Shown here piece after piece: positions 1 through 5,317 of a DNA stretch of 9,275 bases (position 1 is its first letter; each line of letters opens with the position of its first letter). The stretch spans positions 1 through 9,275 of the forward strand of contig JANTGU010000069.1 in NCBI GenBank assembly GCA_024762735.1. Direction: 5' to 3'. The notes under the pieces were generated by a model. That model was given only the letters and a program-made list of their open reading frames with translations. It searched no databases and was not told the origin of the DNA. This stretch comes from Bacteroidales bacterium. GTDB taxonomy: Bacteria; Bacteroidota; Bacteroidia; Bacteroidales; F082. Both the position numbers and the translations under genes were made by a program.

Positions 1-920
1 CGCCACGAAGGAATATTATTGTTGGCAATACTGGCATAATTTAAAAACCTAAACTGAAATTCGTTGTAAAAATACTTGGAATCGGTAATGGGTAGCATCA
101 CCTGGAGAAAGCTCTTGCCGCCATGCATTTGCTGAAAATCGGACAGGTGCGACCCTTCCGCCTTCCAGGCTGTTTCCCAAGCTATTTCCGGCATCATCAC
201 CGAGTCAGTAGCCACCGTAACCCAGTCGTTCCACACCAGCCTGACATAGGTAATGGTAAATACGTTGGGGTTGTATCCCGGAGGTGCCCAAAGTGTGTCG
301 CCCGGAAAAACGGTGTCCCCCTCATTCATCACGTAAAGGCCGTTTACCAGCACATCAATGGAGTCCATGTGCGAAAAGATAGTATCCCCCGTGCGGTAAG
401 CCATTTGCAACAACAGCGTGTCCCACGATTCAGGGTCGTTGCCCCTACCCTGCGGTTGATAATAAAAACTCAGATACACAGAGTCTGCGGGTGTAAGCTT
501 GCGGGCAATGGGCGAAAACAGCGAATCGAGACGAATAGGAACCGAGGTCAGATGATCAGCAATAAAGTCAATCCAGTTGGCATCCGAATAGACTTTACCC
601 TCGGCATCCAGGGCATCAAAAGTAGCCACACCCATGTTGGGCGGACTGTAAGCAAAATGTTGATTCACGTAAACAAAGTTGTCTTCCCATTTTGTCTGGT
701 CAGGATAAACATTGGAAACAGAAAAGTCATCGAAAAAGGGCAACACCAGTGGAGTGCTACGCATAGCCATGCTCTTGTTATGCTGATTGTTTTTGGCTTT
801 CAAAACTTTTGCCTTTTGTGCCACCGCTTCATTAATTTGAATGCCTGTAAGATACTCCTGAGCGTGAAGCATGCCGGCAGCAAGTAACAATAGTGTTATA
901 AAATAATATCTAACCTTCAT
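1..920 (-). CDS. Large exported protein, T9SS-cargo-like, N-terminal part only (runs off left edge)
   Basis: Reading the minus strand from the ATG at 920-918 gives 306 codons without a stop to the window edge, so the C-terminus is missing. Residues 1-20 form a signal peptide (short basic start, hydrophobic run LLLLAAG, probable cleavage at HA|Q). The mature part is rich in aromatic and acidic residues and Ser/Thr. It contains stretches such as LPFFDDFS (60-67) and DSVYLSFYYQPQG (146-158), which I recognise from large Bacteroidota surface or secreted proteins that usually carry a type IX secretion C-terminal domain. That domain cannot be seen here. The start is only 3 nt after the stop of the PASTA gene, so the two are almost certainly co-transcribed and probably translationally coupled. 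Molecular function is unknown; an adhesin or lectin-like jelly-roll fold is possible but not shown. I am confident that it is a real gene, less so of the T9SS assignment. Confidence 0.85.
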   Translation of the reverse strand, partial: MKVRYYFITLLLLAAGMLHAQEYLTGIQINEAVAQKAKVLKAKNNQHNKSMAMRSTPLVLPFFDDFSVSNVYPDQTKWEDNFVYVNQHFAYSPPNMGVATFDALDAEGKVYSDANWIDFIADHLTSVPIRLDSLFSPIARKLTPADSVYLSFYYQPQGRGNDPESWDTLLLQMAYRTGDTIFSHMDSIDVLVNGLYVMNEGDTVFPGDTLWAPPGYNPNVFTITYVRLVWNDWVTVATDSVMMPEIAWETAWKAEGSHLSDFQQMHGGKSFLQVMLPITDSKYFYNEFQFRFLNYASIANNNIPSW

Positions 921-923
921 TTT

Positions 924-1766
924 TTAAATAGGGTTTGTTGCAGAAACCAACGTATCCTGGGGAATGGTATCTCCAAGCACCTCGTGGATATAGTTTTCAA
1001 AATCGAATGTCTTGTCAGAGCGATACCAAACATTTATCACGGTGCCTAAATCCAGCTTTTCATCGCTGGCAAAGGGCGGTTCGGTCCGGTACACCTTAGC
1101 GTTGGCAATATCATCATCCATGTACACTTCGCTGCCCAGGTTCAACGACGCGTGGTGCAGTTGGCGCAGAGCCTCCCTGGGAGTTTTTCCAATGATAAAA
1201 GGCATGGGCACAAACACTTTCATCTCACCCTTGCCCAGGACCAGGCTGACAGGTGTCCCGCGGTTTAACTCTGTTCCCGGTTCCACCGGCTCCTCGTCCA
1301 CCAGCTGATCAATCACGGCATTCCGGGCAAAATAATCGACATACTCGAGATGACCTACTTTAAGGCCACTCAAATCGAGCGACACCATGGCCTGTCGCAA
1401 CGAAAGATTTTTCAGGTTGGGCATCACCACCTTTTCGGGCATACTGGCCACCACCGTTAAAAAAAGGTGTCTGCCCTGTTTAACCTTGGAGCCGGGTTCA
1501 GGATTTTGCAAAAAAACCGACCCCCTGGGTTTACTATCGTCGTACACCGAATCGATAACCTGAAAATCAAAATATTTGTCAAACCCTTCTTCTGTTAATT
1601 GCTCCAGGGTTTTTCCGGTAAAGTCGGGTACCAGATAAACGTCGCCGTGACGGGTGTACAAGCTCAACGCCTGTAGCGAAGCCCATAGCAACACAATGGT
1701 TAAAGCAATAGCAATGAGCAAATGTTTATAAAACTTCTTCTTCTTTAAGAAATAGAAAAAACCCAT
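924..1766 (-). CDS. Membrane-anchored PASTA-domain protein (three PASTA repeats)
   Basis: 280 aa. A basic N-terminus (KKKKFYK, 8-14) precedes one transmembrane helix at about 15-37, giving a periplasmic C-terminal body. Three PASTA-type repeats follow at roughly 44-107, 112-178 and 184-249. Each starts with a V-P-x-(F/L/M) segment (VPDFTGKT, MPNLKNLS, VPMPFIIGKT) and contains a xPxPG-like or xEPP turn (NPEPGSKV, EEPVEPGTEL, TEPPFASDEKL) before a closing strand. PASTA domains bind or sense peptidoglycan and beta-lactams in other proteins. Here there is no kinase or transpeptidase domain, a stand-alone architecture common in Bacteroidota. The last 30 residues are a short acidic tail. The gene heads an operon with the exported protein 3 nt downstream and is divergent from ddl. 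A TAnnTTTG box lies about 80 nt upstream of the start. The role in envelope assembly is inferred from domain and context. Confidence 0.9.
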   Translation of the reverse strand: MGFFYFLKKKKFYKHLLIAIALTIVLLWASLQALSLYTRHGDVYLVPDFTGKTLEQLTEEGFDKYFDFQVIDSVYDDSKPRGSVFLQNPEPGSKVKQGRHLFLTVVASMPEKVVMPNLKNLSLRQAMVSLDLSGLKVGHLEYVDYFARNAVIDQLVDEEPVEPGTELNRGTPVSLVLGKGEMKVFVPMPFIIGKTPREALRQLHHASLNLGSEVYMDDDIANAKVYRTEPPFASDEKLDLGTVINVWYRSDKTFDFENYIHEVLGDTIPQDTLVSATNPI

Positions 1767-1819
1767 GTTTTAATTCTTTAGCAAAACAACCTTTCAGCCA
1801 TACCTGATAAACTTACTAT

Positions 1820-1842
1820 CCCGAAAAATATTGTATTTCGGG
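1820..1842. promoter_or_regulatory. Inverted repeat in the PASTA-gene leader
   Basis: CCCGAAA (1820-1826) and TTTCGGG (1836-1842) are a perfect 7-bp inverted repeat with a 9-nt spacer. It lies just downstream of the minus-strand TACATTTG box, so it falls at the very start of the predicted PASTA-gene transcript. It could be a 5' stem-loop that stabilises the mRNA or a protein-binding site. It is not followed by a T-run on either strand, so it is not a simple terminator. Confidence 0.4.
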
Positions 1843-1845
1843 GCA

Positions 1846-1853
1846 CAAATGTA
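1846..1853 (-). promoter_or_regulatory. Bacteroidota -7 element for the PASTA operon
   Basis: The minus strand reads TACATTTG, an exact match to the Bacteroidota TAnnTTTG -7 box, about 80 nt upstream of the PASTA start codon. No convincing TTTG -33 element is visible at the expected distance. The predicted transcription start is near 1840. Confidence 0.5.
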
Positions 1854-1918
1854 AGCATTTATAAGGTTATAGAAGGGGTTATTTTACATCACCTCACCAA
1901 ACCTTACCACATGTTTAC

Positions 1919-1926
1919 TATCTTTG
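1919..1926 (+). promoter_or_regulatory. Bacteroidota -7 element for ddl
   Basis: TATCTTTG matches TAnnTTTG exactly and ends 22 nt before the ddl ATG, which implies a very short 5' untranslated region. No clear -33 element was found. No Shine-Dalgarno sequence precedes ddl; the leader is A/T-rich, as is usual in this phylum. Confidence 0.55.
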
Positions 1927-1948
1927 TTTTTAAAAATTAATACAAGCA

Positions 1949-2923
1949 ATGAAAAACATAGCCATTGTATGTGGAGGCAACTCGGGCGAATATGAAATAT
2001 CCATAAAAAGCGCTGCGGTGGTGGCAACGCACCTGAACAAAAACAAATACAACGGATACCTTATTGTATTAAAAGGAACCGATTGGTATTGGGAAGATAA
2101 GCATGGCGGGCATCACCGTGTTAACAAAGACGATTTCACCCTTCAGGTGGAGGGACAAAAAGTTGTTTTCGATGGCGTGTTCAATGCCATACACGGAACT
2201 CCCGGTGAAGATGGCAAACTTCAGGGCTACCTCGACATGTTGCAGATTCCTTACACCTCCTGCAACACTGCCACAGCTTCCCTTACTTTTGATAAATTTT
2301 TGTGCAACCGTTTTGTCAACTCTTACGGTATTCAAACCGCCCGCTCCCAATCCTTTTTACGTGGTGAAACTATTGATGAGGAAGAGGTGGTTAAAACCCT
2401 GGGGCTGCCTGTTTTTGTCAAACCGGCTCAAAGCGGTTCAAGCGTTGGCGTGTCTAAAGTAACCAAAGCCAGTGAGCTGGGCAAAGCCATTAACCTTGCC
2501 CTGGAAACCGACGAAAGAGTAATTATTGAAGAAGCCATCAACGGCAGAGAGATAGCCTGCGGGATGATTAAAAAAGGGGACGAGCTCCTGGTTTTCCCGT
2601 TAACGGAAATTATAAGTAAAAAAGATTTTTTCGACTACGAAGCCAAATACACCGCAGGTATGGCCAGCGAAATCACCCCTGCCGACATCACCACCGAAGC
2701 CGAAACCGACATCAAAACGCTGTCGGCCTTTTTGTACCGTCAAATGAACTGCAAGGGATTTGTCAGGTTCGACTATATCCTTACCCCTGACAATCTCTAT
2801 TTTTTAGAGGTTAATTCCATTCCCGGCATCTCCGAAGCCAGCATATTGCCCCAGCAGGCAGCAGCTTTCGGGTTAACCATCAGCGAGCTGTTCGACATAG
2901 CTGTTGAAGAAATGTTTCTTTAA
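1949..2923 (+). CDS. ddl: D-alanine--D-alanine ligase
   Basis: 324 aa, within the usual length of the family. The enzyme joins two D-alanines with ATP in the cytoplasm, supplying the dipeptide for peptidoglycan precursors. The N-terminal motif GGNSGEYEIS (9-18) carries E14, the counterpart of E. coli DdlB E15. HGTPGEDG (82-89) matches the conserved HGxxGEDG loop. The ATP-grasp part follows: K116, FVKPAQSGSSVGV (156-168) with K158 and the serines, and EEAINGREI (194-202). DYEAKY (229-234) supplies the omega-loop tyrosine, Y234, typical of D-Ala-D-Ala rather than D-Ala-D-lactate ligases. R273, D275, E287, N289 and S298 match the Mg/ATP and substrate residues of DdlB by spacing. A membrane-protein gene follows after 9 nt, probably in the same transcript. 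All catalytic positions I could check are intact. Confidence 0.97.
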   Translation: MKNIAIVCGGNSGEYEISIKSAAVVATHLNKNKYNGYLIVLKGTDWYWEDKHGGHHRVNKDDFTLQVEGQKVVFDGVFNAIHGTPGEDGKLQGYLDMLQIPYTSCNTATASLTFDKFLCNRFVNSYGIQTARSQSFLRGETIDEEEVVKTLGLPVFVKPAQSGSSVGVSKVTKASELGKAINLALETDERVIIEEAINGREIACGMIKKGDELLVFPLTEIISKKDFFDYEAKYTAGMASEITPADITTEAETDIKTLSAFLYRQMNCKGFVRFDYILTPDNLYFLEVNSIPGISEASILPQQAAAFGLTISELFDIAVEEMFL

Positions 2924-2932
2924 CTATTTACC

Positions 2933-3508
2933 ATGAAAACACCACCCTTTTCACCCTACCAAAACACATCATTCAGGTTCAGAAAAAACCTGCTCTGGTG
3001 GTCGGGCACCTTTACCCTTGTTTTGATGGTGGCGATACGAATGGTTGACCAATGGTTAACCACCCCGGAATCACCCGGCGGCATGGTAGGTTTTGAACTG
3101 GCTAAAAATATCAACAAAACCCTGATCATGATCAACAGCTGGGGAGAACATGGCCGAATCATGGCCGGGTTTAGCCTGGGCATCGACTACTTGTACATAG
3201 TTGCTTATTCACTGTTTCTGGGATTGTCGGCTTTTGCTATTGGAAAAAAGCTAAGCAGCCGAAGTAGTTTTCTTGCCAAACCCGGGTATTGGTTTTCGTG
3301 GCTGATGTTGCTGGCGGGCATTTTTGATGGCATTGAAAACTACGCGCTGATAAAAATCCTGTCGGGTAACCACGAGCAACTTTGGGCAAGCCTCTCTTAC
3401 TACTTTGCTTCCACCAAGTTTGGCATCGTGTTAATTACCTTGTTGTATATTATTGTGGGATTGCTCACCCTTTGGATTACAAGGTCTGCAAAAAAGCAAC
3501 CAGCTTAG
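2933..3508 (+). CDS. Four-helix integral membrane protein of unknown function
   Basis: 191 aa. The start ATG lies 9 nt after the ddl stop, so the pair is probably one operon. Four hydrophobic segments are visible at about 22-41, 79-103, 117-140 and 163-183. A long loop (42-78) lies between the first two, and the ends are basic (FRFRKN near the N-terminus, TRSAKK at the C-terminus), suggesting that both ends face the cytoplasm. Acidic and polar residues lie in or beside helices: D85-Y86 at the start of helix 2, and D132, E135 and N136 (GIFDGIENY) within helix 3. These look like conserved functional positions. I do not recognise a named family and assign no function. The 3' end overlaps rdgB on the opposite strand by 32 bp. 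Confidence 0.82.
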   Translation: MKTPPFSPYQNTSFRFRKNLLWWSGTFTLVLMVAIRMVDQWLTTPESPGGMVGFELAKNINKTLIMINSWGEHGRIMAGFSLGIDYLYIVAYSLFLGLSAFAIGKKLSSRSSFLAKPGYWFSWLMLLAGIFDGIENYALIKILSGNHEQLWASLSYYFASTKFGIVLITLLYIIVGLLTLWITRSAKKQPA

Positions 3509-4055
3509 CGGTAGCTTTCCCCCGATGGCTGATTTTGTTTTTGAGTGTTGGATCCATTTCAGAGAAGGTTTGTTCAAAACCATCCGGCAAAAATACCGGG
3601 TCATAACCAAATCCGCCACTACCATGCTTTTCGGTGGTAATTGACCCATCTACCCTGCCTTCAAACTGATACTCTTTGCCATCCAGGATTAAAGATATAA
3701 CCGTTTTAAATGCAGCTTTTCTATTTTTCTTTCCTTCCATTTCGAGGAGCAGCTTATTCACGTTATCTTCGTAGCTGCACCCTTCGCCGGCATAACGGGC
3801 CGAGTAAACGCCGGGAGCTCCATCCAGTGCTTCAACCTCTAAACCGGTATCATCTGAAAAACAGTTAAGGTGAAATCTGTCGTAAATAAAATGTGATTTC
3901 TGAGCGGCATTTACTGCCAGGGTTTCTCCGGTTTCGGGAATATCTTCGTGCACGTCGATATCCTGCAGGCTTAGTATTTCAAACTTGTTACCGATTATTT
4001 TTTTCAGCTCATCAAGCTTGTGCAGGTTGTTGGTGGCAAATATTATTTTTTTCAT
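3477..4055 (-). CDS. rdgB: RdgB/HAM1 family dITP/XTP pyrophosphatase
   Basis: 192 aa, the usual family length. The enzyme hydrolyses dITP, ITP and XTP to monophosphates, keeping deaminated purines out of DNA and RNA. The N-terminal FATNNLHKLDELKKI (6-20) is the substrate-binding T/SxNxxK motif. FSDDTGLEVEAL (66-77) holds D69, the expected catalytic base. GAPGVYSARYAGE (79-91), GSGGFGYDPVF (145-155) and ISHRGKA (175-181) are the other family signatures. All are intact. The start ATG at 4055 gives the canonical MKKIIFATNN beginning. The last ten codons overlap the 3' end of the convergent membrane-protein gene. ung lies upstream on the same strand across 280 bp of palindrome-rich DNA. I saw no promoter box in that gap, so transcription from the ung side or from an unrecognised promoter is equally possible. 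Confidence 0.96.
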   Translation of the reverse strand: MKKIIFATNNLHKLDELKKIIGNKFEILSLQDIDVHEDIPETGETLAVNAAQKSHFIYDRFHLNCFSDDTGLEVEALDGAPGVYSARYAGEGCSYEDNVNKLLLEMEGKKNRKAAFKTVISLILDGKEYQFEGRVDGSITTEKHGSGGFGYDPVFLPDGFEQTFSEMDPTLKNKISHRGKATAKLVAFLQTL

Positions 4056-4086
4056 GGGTTTTAATTTTGTATTCCATTCTTTTATG

Positions 4087-4132
4087 TTTTGTCATGATTT
4101 TTTCTTGCTGCGCGAAAAAAATCATGCCAAAA
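4087..4132. repeat. Long inverted repeat upstream of rdgB
   Basis: TTTTG (4087-4091) plus CATGATTTTTT (4093-4103) are the inverse of AAAAAAATCATG (4115-4126) plus CAAAA (4128-4132). Sixteen base pairs form, with a single T/C mismatch and a GC-rich loop of about 12 nt. The inner stem alone has 11 uninterrupted pairs. It lies 32 nt upstream of the rdgB start, so in an rdgB transcript it would be a leader hairpin. On either strand the A/T run lies inside the stem, so it is not a standard terminator. Confidence 0.65.
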
Positions 4133-4163
4133 CGGGTTCTACCTTTTTTTACCCCCGGGTTAA

Positions 4164-4181
4164 TCCCGATAGCTATCGGGA
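4164..4181. repeat. Perfect 18-bp palindrome (TCCCGATAGCTATCGGGA)
   Basis: The sequence TCCCGATAGCTATCGGGA is its own reverse complement over all 18 bases. From memory, this or a near-identical palindrome recurs in intergenic DNA of many Bacteroidota genomes, sometimes mis-annotated as short proteins; that is recollection, not a search. It is most likely a copy of a dispersed palindromic repeat. Confidence 0.7.
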
Positions 4182-4198
4182 CGGGGTTATTGATATTT

Positions 4199-4213
4199 GA
4201 CCCCTTTGGGGTC
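4199..4213. repeat. Short GC-rich hairpin GACCCC-TTT-GGGGTC
   Basis: A perfect 6-bp stem with a 3-nt loop. On the plus strand it is followed by TTTAATCATTTT, a weak T-rich tail, and on the minus strand by AAATATC. It could act as a weak terminator for plus-strand transcription entering from the left, but no plus-strand gene ends just before it. Confidence 0.45.
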
Positions 4214-4231
4214 TTTAATCATTTTCCCCTG

Positions 4232-4260
4232 CCTTGTGAAATTATCAATATTTCACAGGG
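4232..4260. repeat. Eleven-bp hairpin downstream of ung
   Basis: CCTTGTGAAAT (4232-4242) pairs with ATTTCACAGGG (4250-4260) around the 7-nt loop TATCAAT. All pairs are canonical except one T:G, which becomes a C/A mismatch if the minus strand is transcribed, so the RNA hairpin is more stable from the plus strand. It lies about 75 nt beyond the ung stop. There is no T-run after it on the minus strand. Confidence 0.55.
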
Positions 4261-4335
4261 TGAATCTGTTAAATTTATTTATCATGGTTGTTTATTGAAT
4301 TTTTGTAACCGCCTGTTTTACTGAATCAATATTGT

Positions 4336-5031
4336 TTAAAACAAATCCCAATTAATTTCTGAGAGACCATTTTCGCGCAAAATCTGGTTGGTTTTCGAAA
4401 AATGTTTGCAACCAAAAAATCCCCTGTGCGCCGATAATGGCGATGGGTGTGGCGCGGTTAACACAAAGTGCTTGCTGGTATCGATGAGTGAAATTTTATT
4501 TTGGGCATACTTTCCCCACAACAGAAACACCACACCTGCCCTCAAATCGGAAATGGTACGTATCACCTGGTCAGTAAACTGCTCCCACCCTTGTCCCTGG
4601 TGCGAGCCTGCCTCGTGCGCCCTTACCGTTAAAGTTGCATTTAACAACATCACCCCCTGCTCTGTCCATTTTGTCAGGTTGCCCGATTTCGGGATTTCTA
4701 ACCCAAGGTCATCATGCAACTCTTTAAAAATGTTTTTCAACGACGGCGGGGGTGGCACACCATCCGGCACCGAAAAACATAACCCATGTGCCTGCCCGGG
4801 ACCGTGATAGGGATCCTGTCCTAACAGCACAACCCTCACAGCTGTTAACGGGGTGTGATTGAAAGCCGAAAAAATATCCTTTCCCGGTGGATAAATCACC
4901 TGTTTTTGCACTTCCTCCTTAACGAAGGCAACCAGTTTTTTAAAATAATCGGATTGGAATTCATCAGCCAAAGCAAATTTCCAGCTATCCTCAATTTTTG
5001 GCGCAACCGATGGGCTATCATTTGTTGTCAT
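4336..5031 (-). CDS. ung: Uracil-DNA glycosylase, family 1
   Basis: 231 aa, typical of bacterial Ung. It excises uracil from DNA, the first step of base-excision repair after cytosine deamination or dUTP misincorporation. GQDPYH (71-76) is the water-activating motif with the catalytic D73. FSVPDGVPPPPSLKNIF (86-102) is the proline-rich strand-compression loop. LLNATLTV (129-136) supplies the uracil-reading N131. HPSPLSAHRGFFGCKHF (195-211) is the C-terminal motif with catalytic H195 and the leucine wedge L199. All are intact. The start is supported by an upstream AAGGAG, unusual here. The gene is divergent from the small lipoprotein gene and upstream of rdgB on the same strand. The two repair functions are related (removing deaminated bases from DNA and from the nucleotide pool), though the 280-bp gap makes tight co-transcription uncertain. 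Confidence 0.97.
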   Translation of the reverse strand: MTTNDSPSVAPKIEDSWKFALADEFQSDYFKKLVAFVKEEVQKQVIYPPGKDIFSAFNHTPLTAVRVVLLGQDPYHGPGQAHGLCFSVPDGVPPPPSLKNIFKELHDDLGLEIPKSGNLTKWTEQGVMLLNATLTVRAHEAGSHQGQGWEQFTDQVIRTISDLRAGVVFLLWGKYAQNKISLIDTSKHFVLTAPHPSPLSAHRGFFGCKHFSKTNQILRENGLSEINWDLF

Positions 5032-5039
5032 TCGTTTAT

Positions 5040-5045
5040 CTCCTT
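5040..5045 (-). promoter_or_regulatory. ung: Shine-Dalgarno sequence of ung
   Basis: The minus strand reads AAGGAG with 8 nt before the ung ATG. It is the only convincing Shine-Dalgarno sequence at a gene start in this window; the other starts have A/T-rich leaders. It fixes the ung start at 5031. Confidence 0.6.
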
Positions 5046-5063
5046 TATTTCAGGGAAAAAATA

Positions 5064-5093
5064 AGATATTTTAGCGGTATATCTAAAATCTCT
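5064..5093. promoter_or_regulatory. Inverted repeat in the ung/lipoprotein divergent region
   Basis: AGA-t-ATTTTAG (5064-5074) and CTAAAAT-c-TCT (5083-5093) form 10 of 11 pairs around an 8-nt spacer. The repeat ends 2 bp before the plus-strand -7 box at 5096 and therefore covers the space where the -33 contact would lie. It could be an operator for a repressor of the small lipoprotein gene. No regulator can be named. Confidence 0.4.
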
Positions 5094-5095
5094 GC

Positions 5096-5103
5096 TATTT
5101 TTG
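5096..5103 (+). promoter_or_regulatory. Bacteroidota -7 element for the lipoprotein/barrel pair
   Basis: TATTTTTG matches TAnnTTTG and ends 27 nt before the lipoprotein ATG. No -33 element could be assigned. Confidence 0.45.
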
Positions 5104-5130
5104 TCATCGAAAAAGTAATTTTATAAAATT

Positions 5131-5259
5131 ATGAAAAAAATATTAATTCTGGTTTCCTTATTTTTATTTACCGTTGCCATTATGACTTCATGCAAATCAT
5201 CAAGCAGTTGCGCTGCTTATGGCGAAGCTCATAAATATCAGAAAGAGGTAAAATACTAG
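5131..5259 (+). CDS. Very small Cys-rich lipoprotein (42 aa)
   Basis: ATG at 5131 to TAG at 5257-5259 encodes 42 residues. MKKILIL and the hydrophobic run to residue 18 form a signal peptide ending in TSC, a lipobox-like sequence with C21 as the expected lipidated cysteine. The mature peptide would be only 22 residues: a KSSSS linker, C27, the motif CAAYG (27-31) and a basic/aromatic tail (HKYQKEVKY). I recall similar mini-lipoproteins with a C-x-AYG motif in other Bacteroidota, but cannot name a family. A -7 box lies 27 nt upstream, and the outer-membrane barrel gene starts 58 nt downstream with no evident terminator between, so they may be co-transcribed. Function is unknown. The coherent signal peptide, stop and promoter make it more than a chance frame. 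Confidence 0.72.
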   Translation: MKKILILVSLFLFTVAIMTSCKSSSSCAAYGEAHKYQKEVKY

Positions 5260-5317
5260 TTCGTTTTCCGGGAACCAAGATAGTCATTTTGGCCTGATTT
5301 TAGCTGGTTAATTGTGC

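Larger units (their letters stand above)
4056..4335. other. Palindrome-rich ung-rdgB intergenic region
   Basis: This 280-bp gap between two minus-strand genes holds no gene I can support. It contains four separate inverted repeats (4087-4132, 4164-4181, 4199-4213, 4232-4260), listed individually. Several segments could also pair with each other: GGGGT at 4183-4187 can pair with ACCCC at 4200-4204, in competition with the 4199-4213 hairpin. The loop of the 4232-4260 hairpin (TATCAAT, 4243-4249) is complementary to ATTGATA at 4189-4195. Open frames across it are spurious readings of the repeats. Confidence 0.6.

Noticed and set aside
123..887. Plus-strand open frame of 254 codons
   Set aside because: It lies entirely opposite a minus-strand frame (1-920) that has a signal peptide, no stop and recognisable Bacteroidota exported-protein motifs. 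The plus-strand translation has no coherent domain.
3893..4324. Plus-strand open frames crossing the rdgB start and the ung-rdgB gap
   Set aside because: They are opposite rdgB and then read through the hairpins; their sequence in the gap is a translation of palindromes, with no promoter.
5312..5317. TTG start two codons upstream of the barrel gene
   Set aside because: The ATG at 5318 gives a standard signal peptide; the TTG would only add two residues and is a weaker start.
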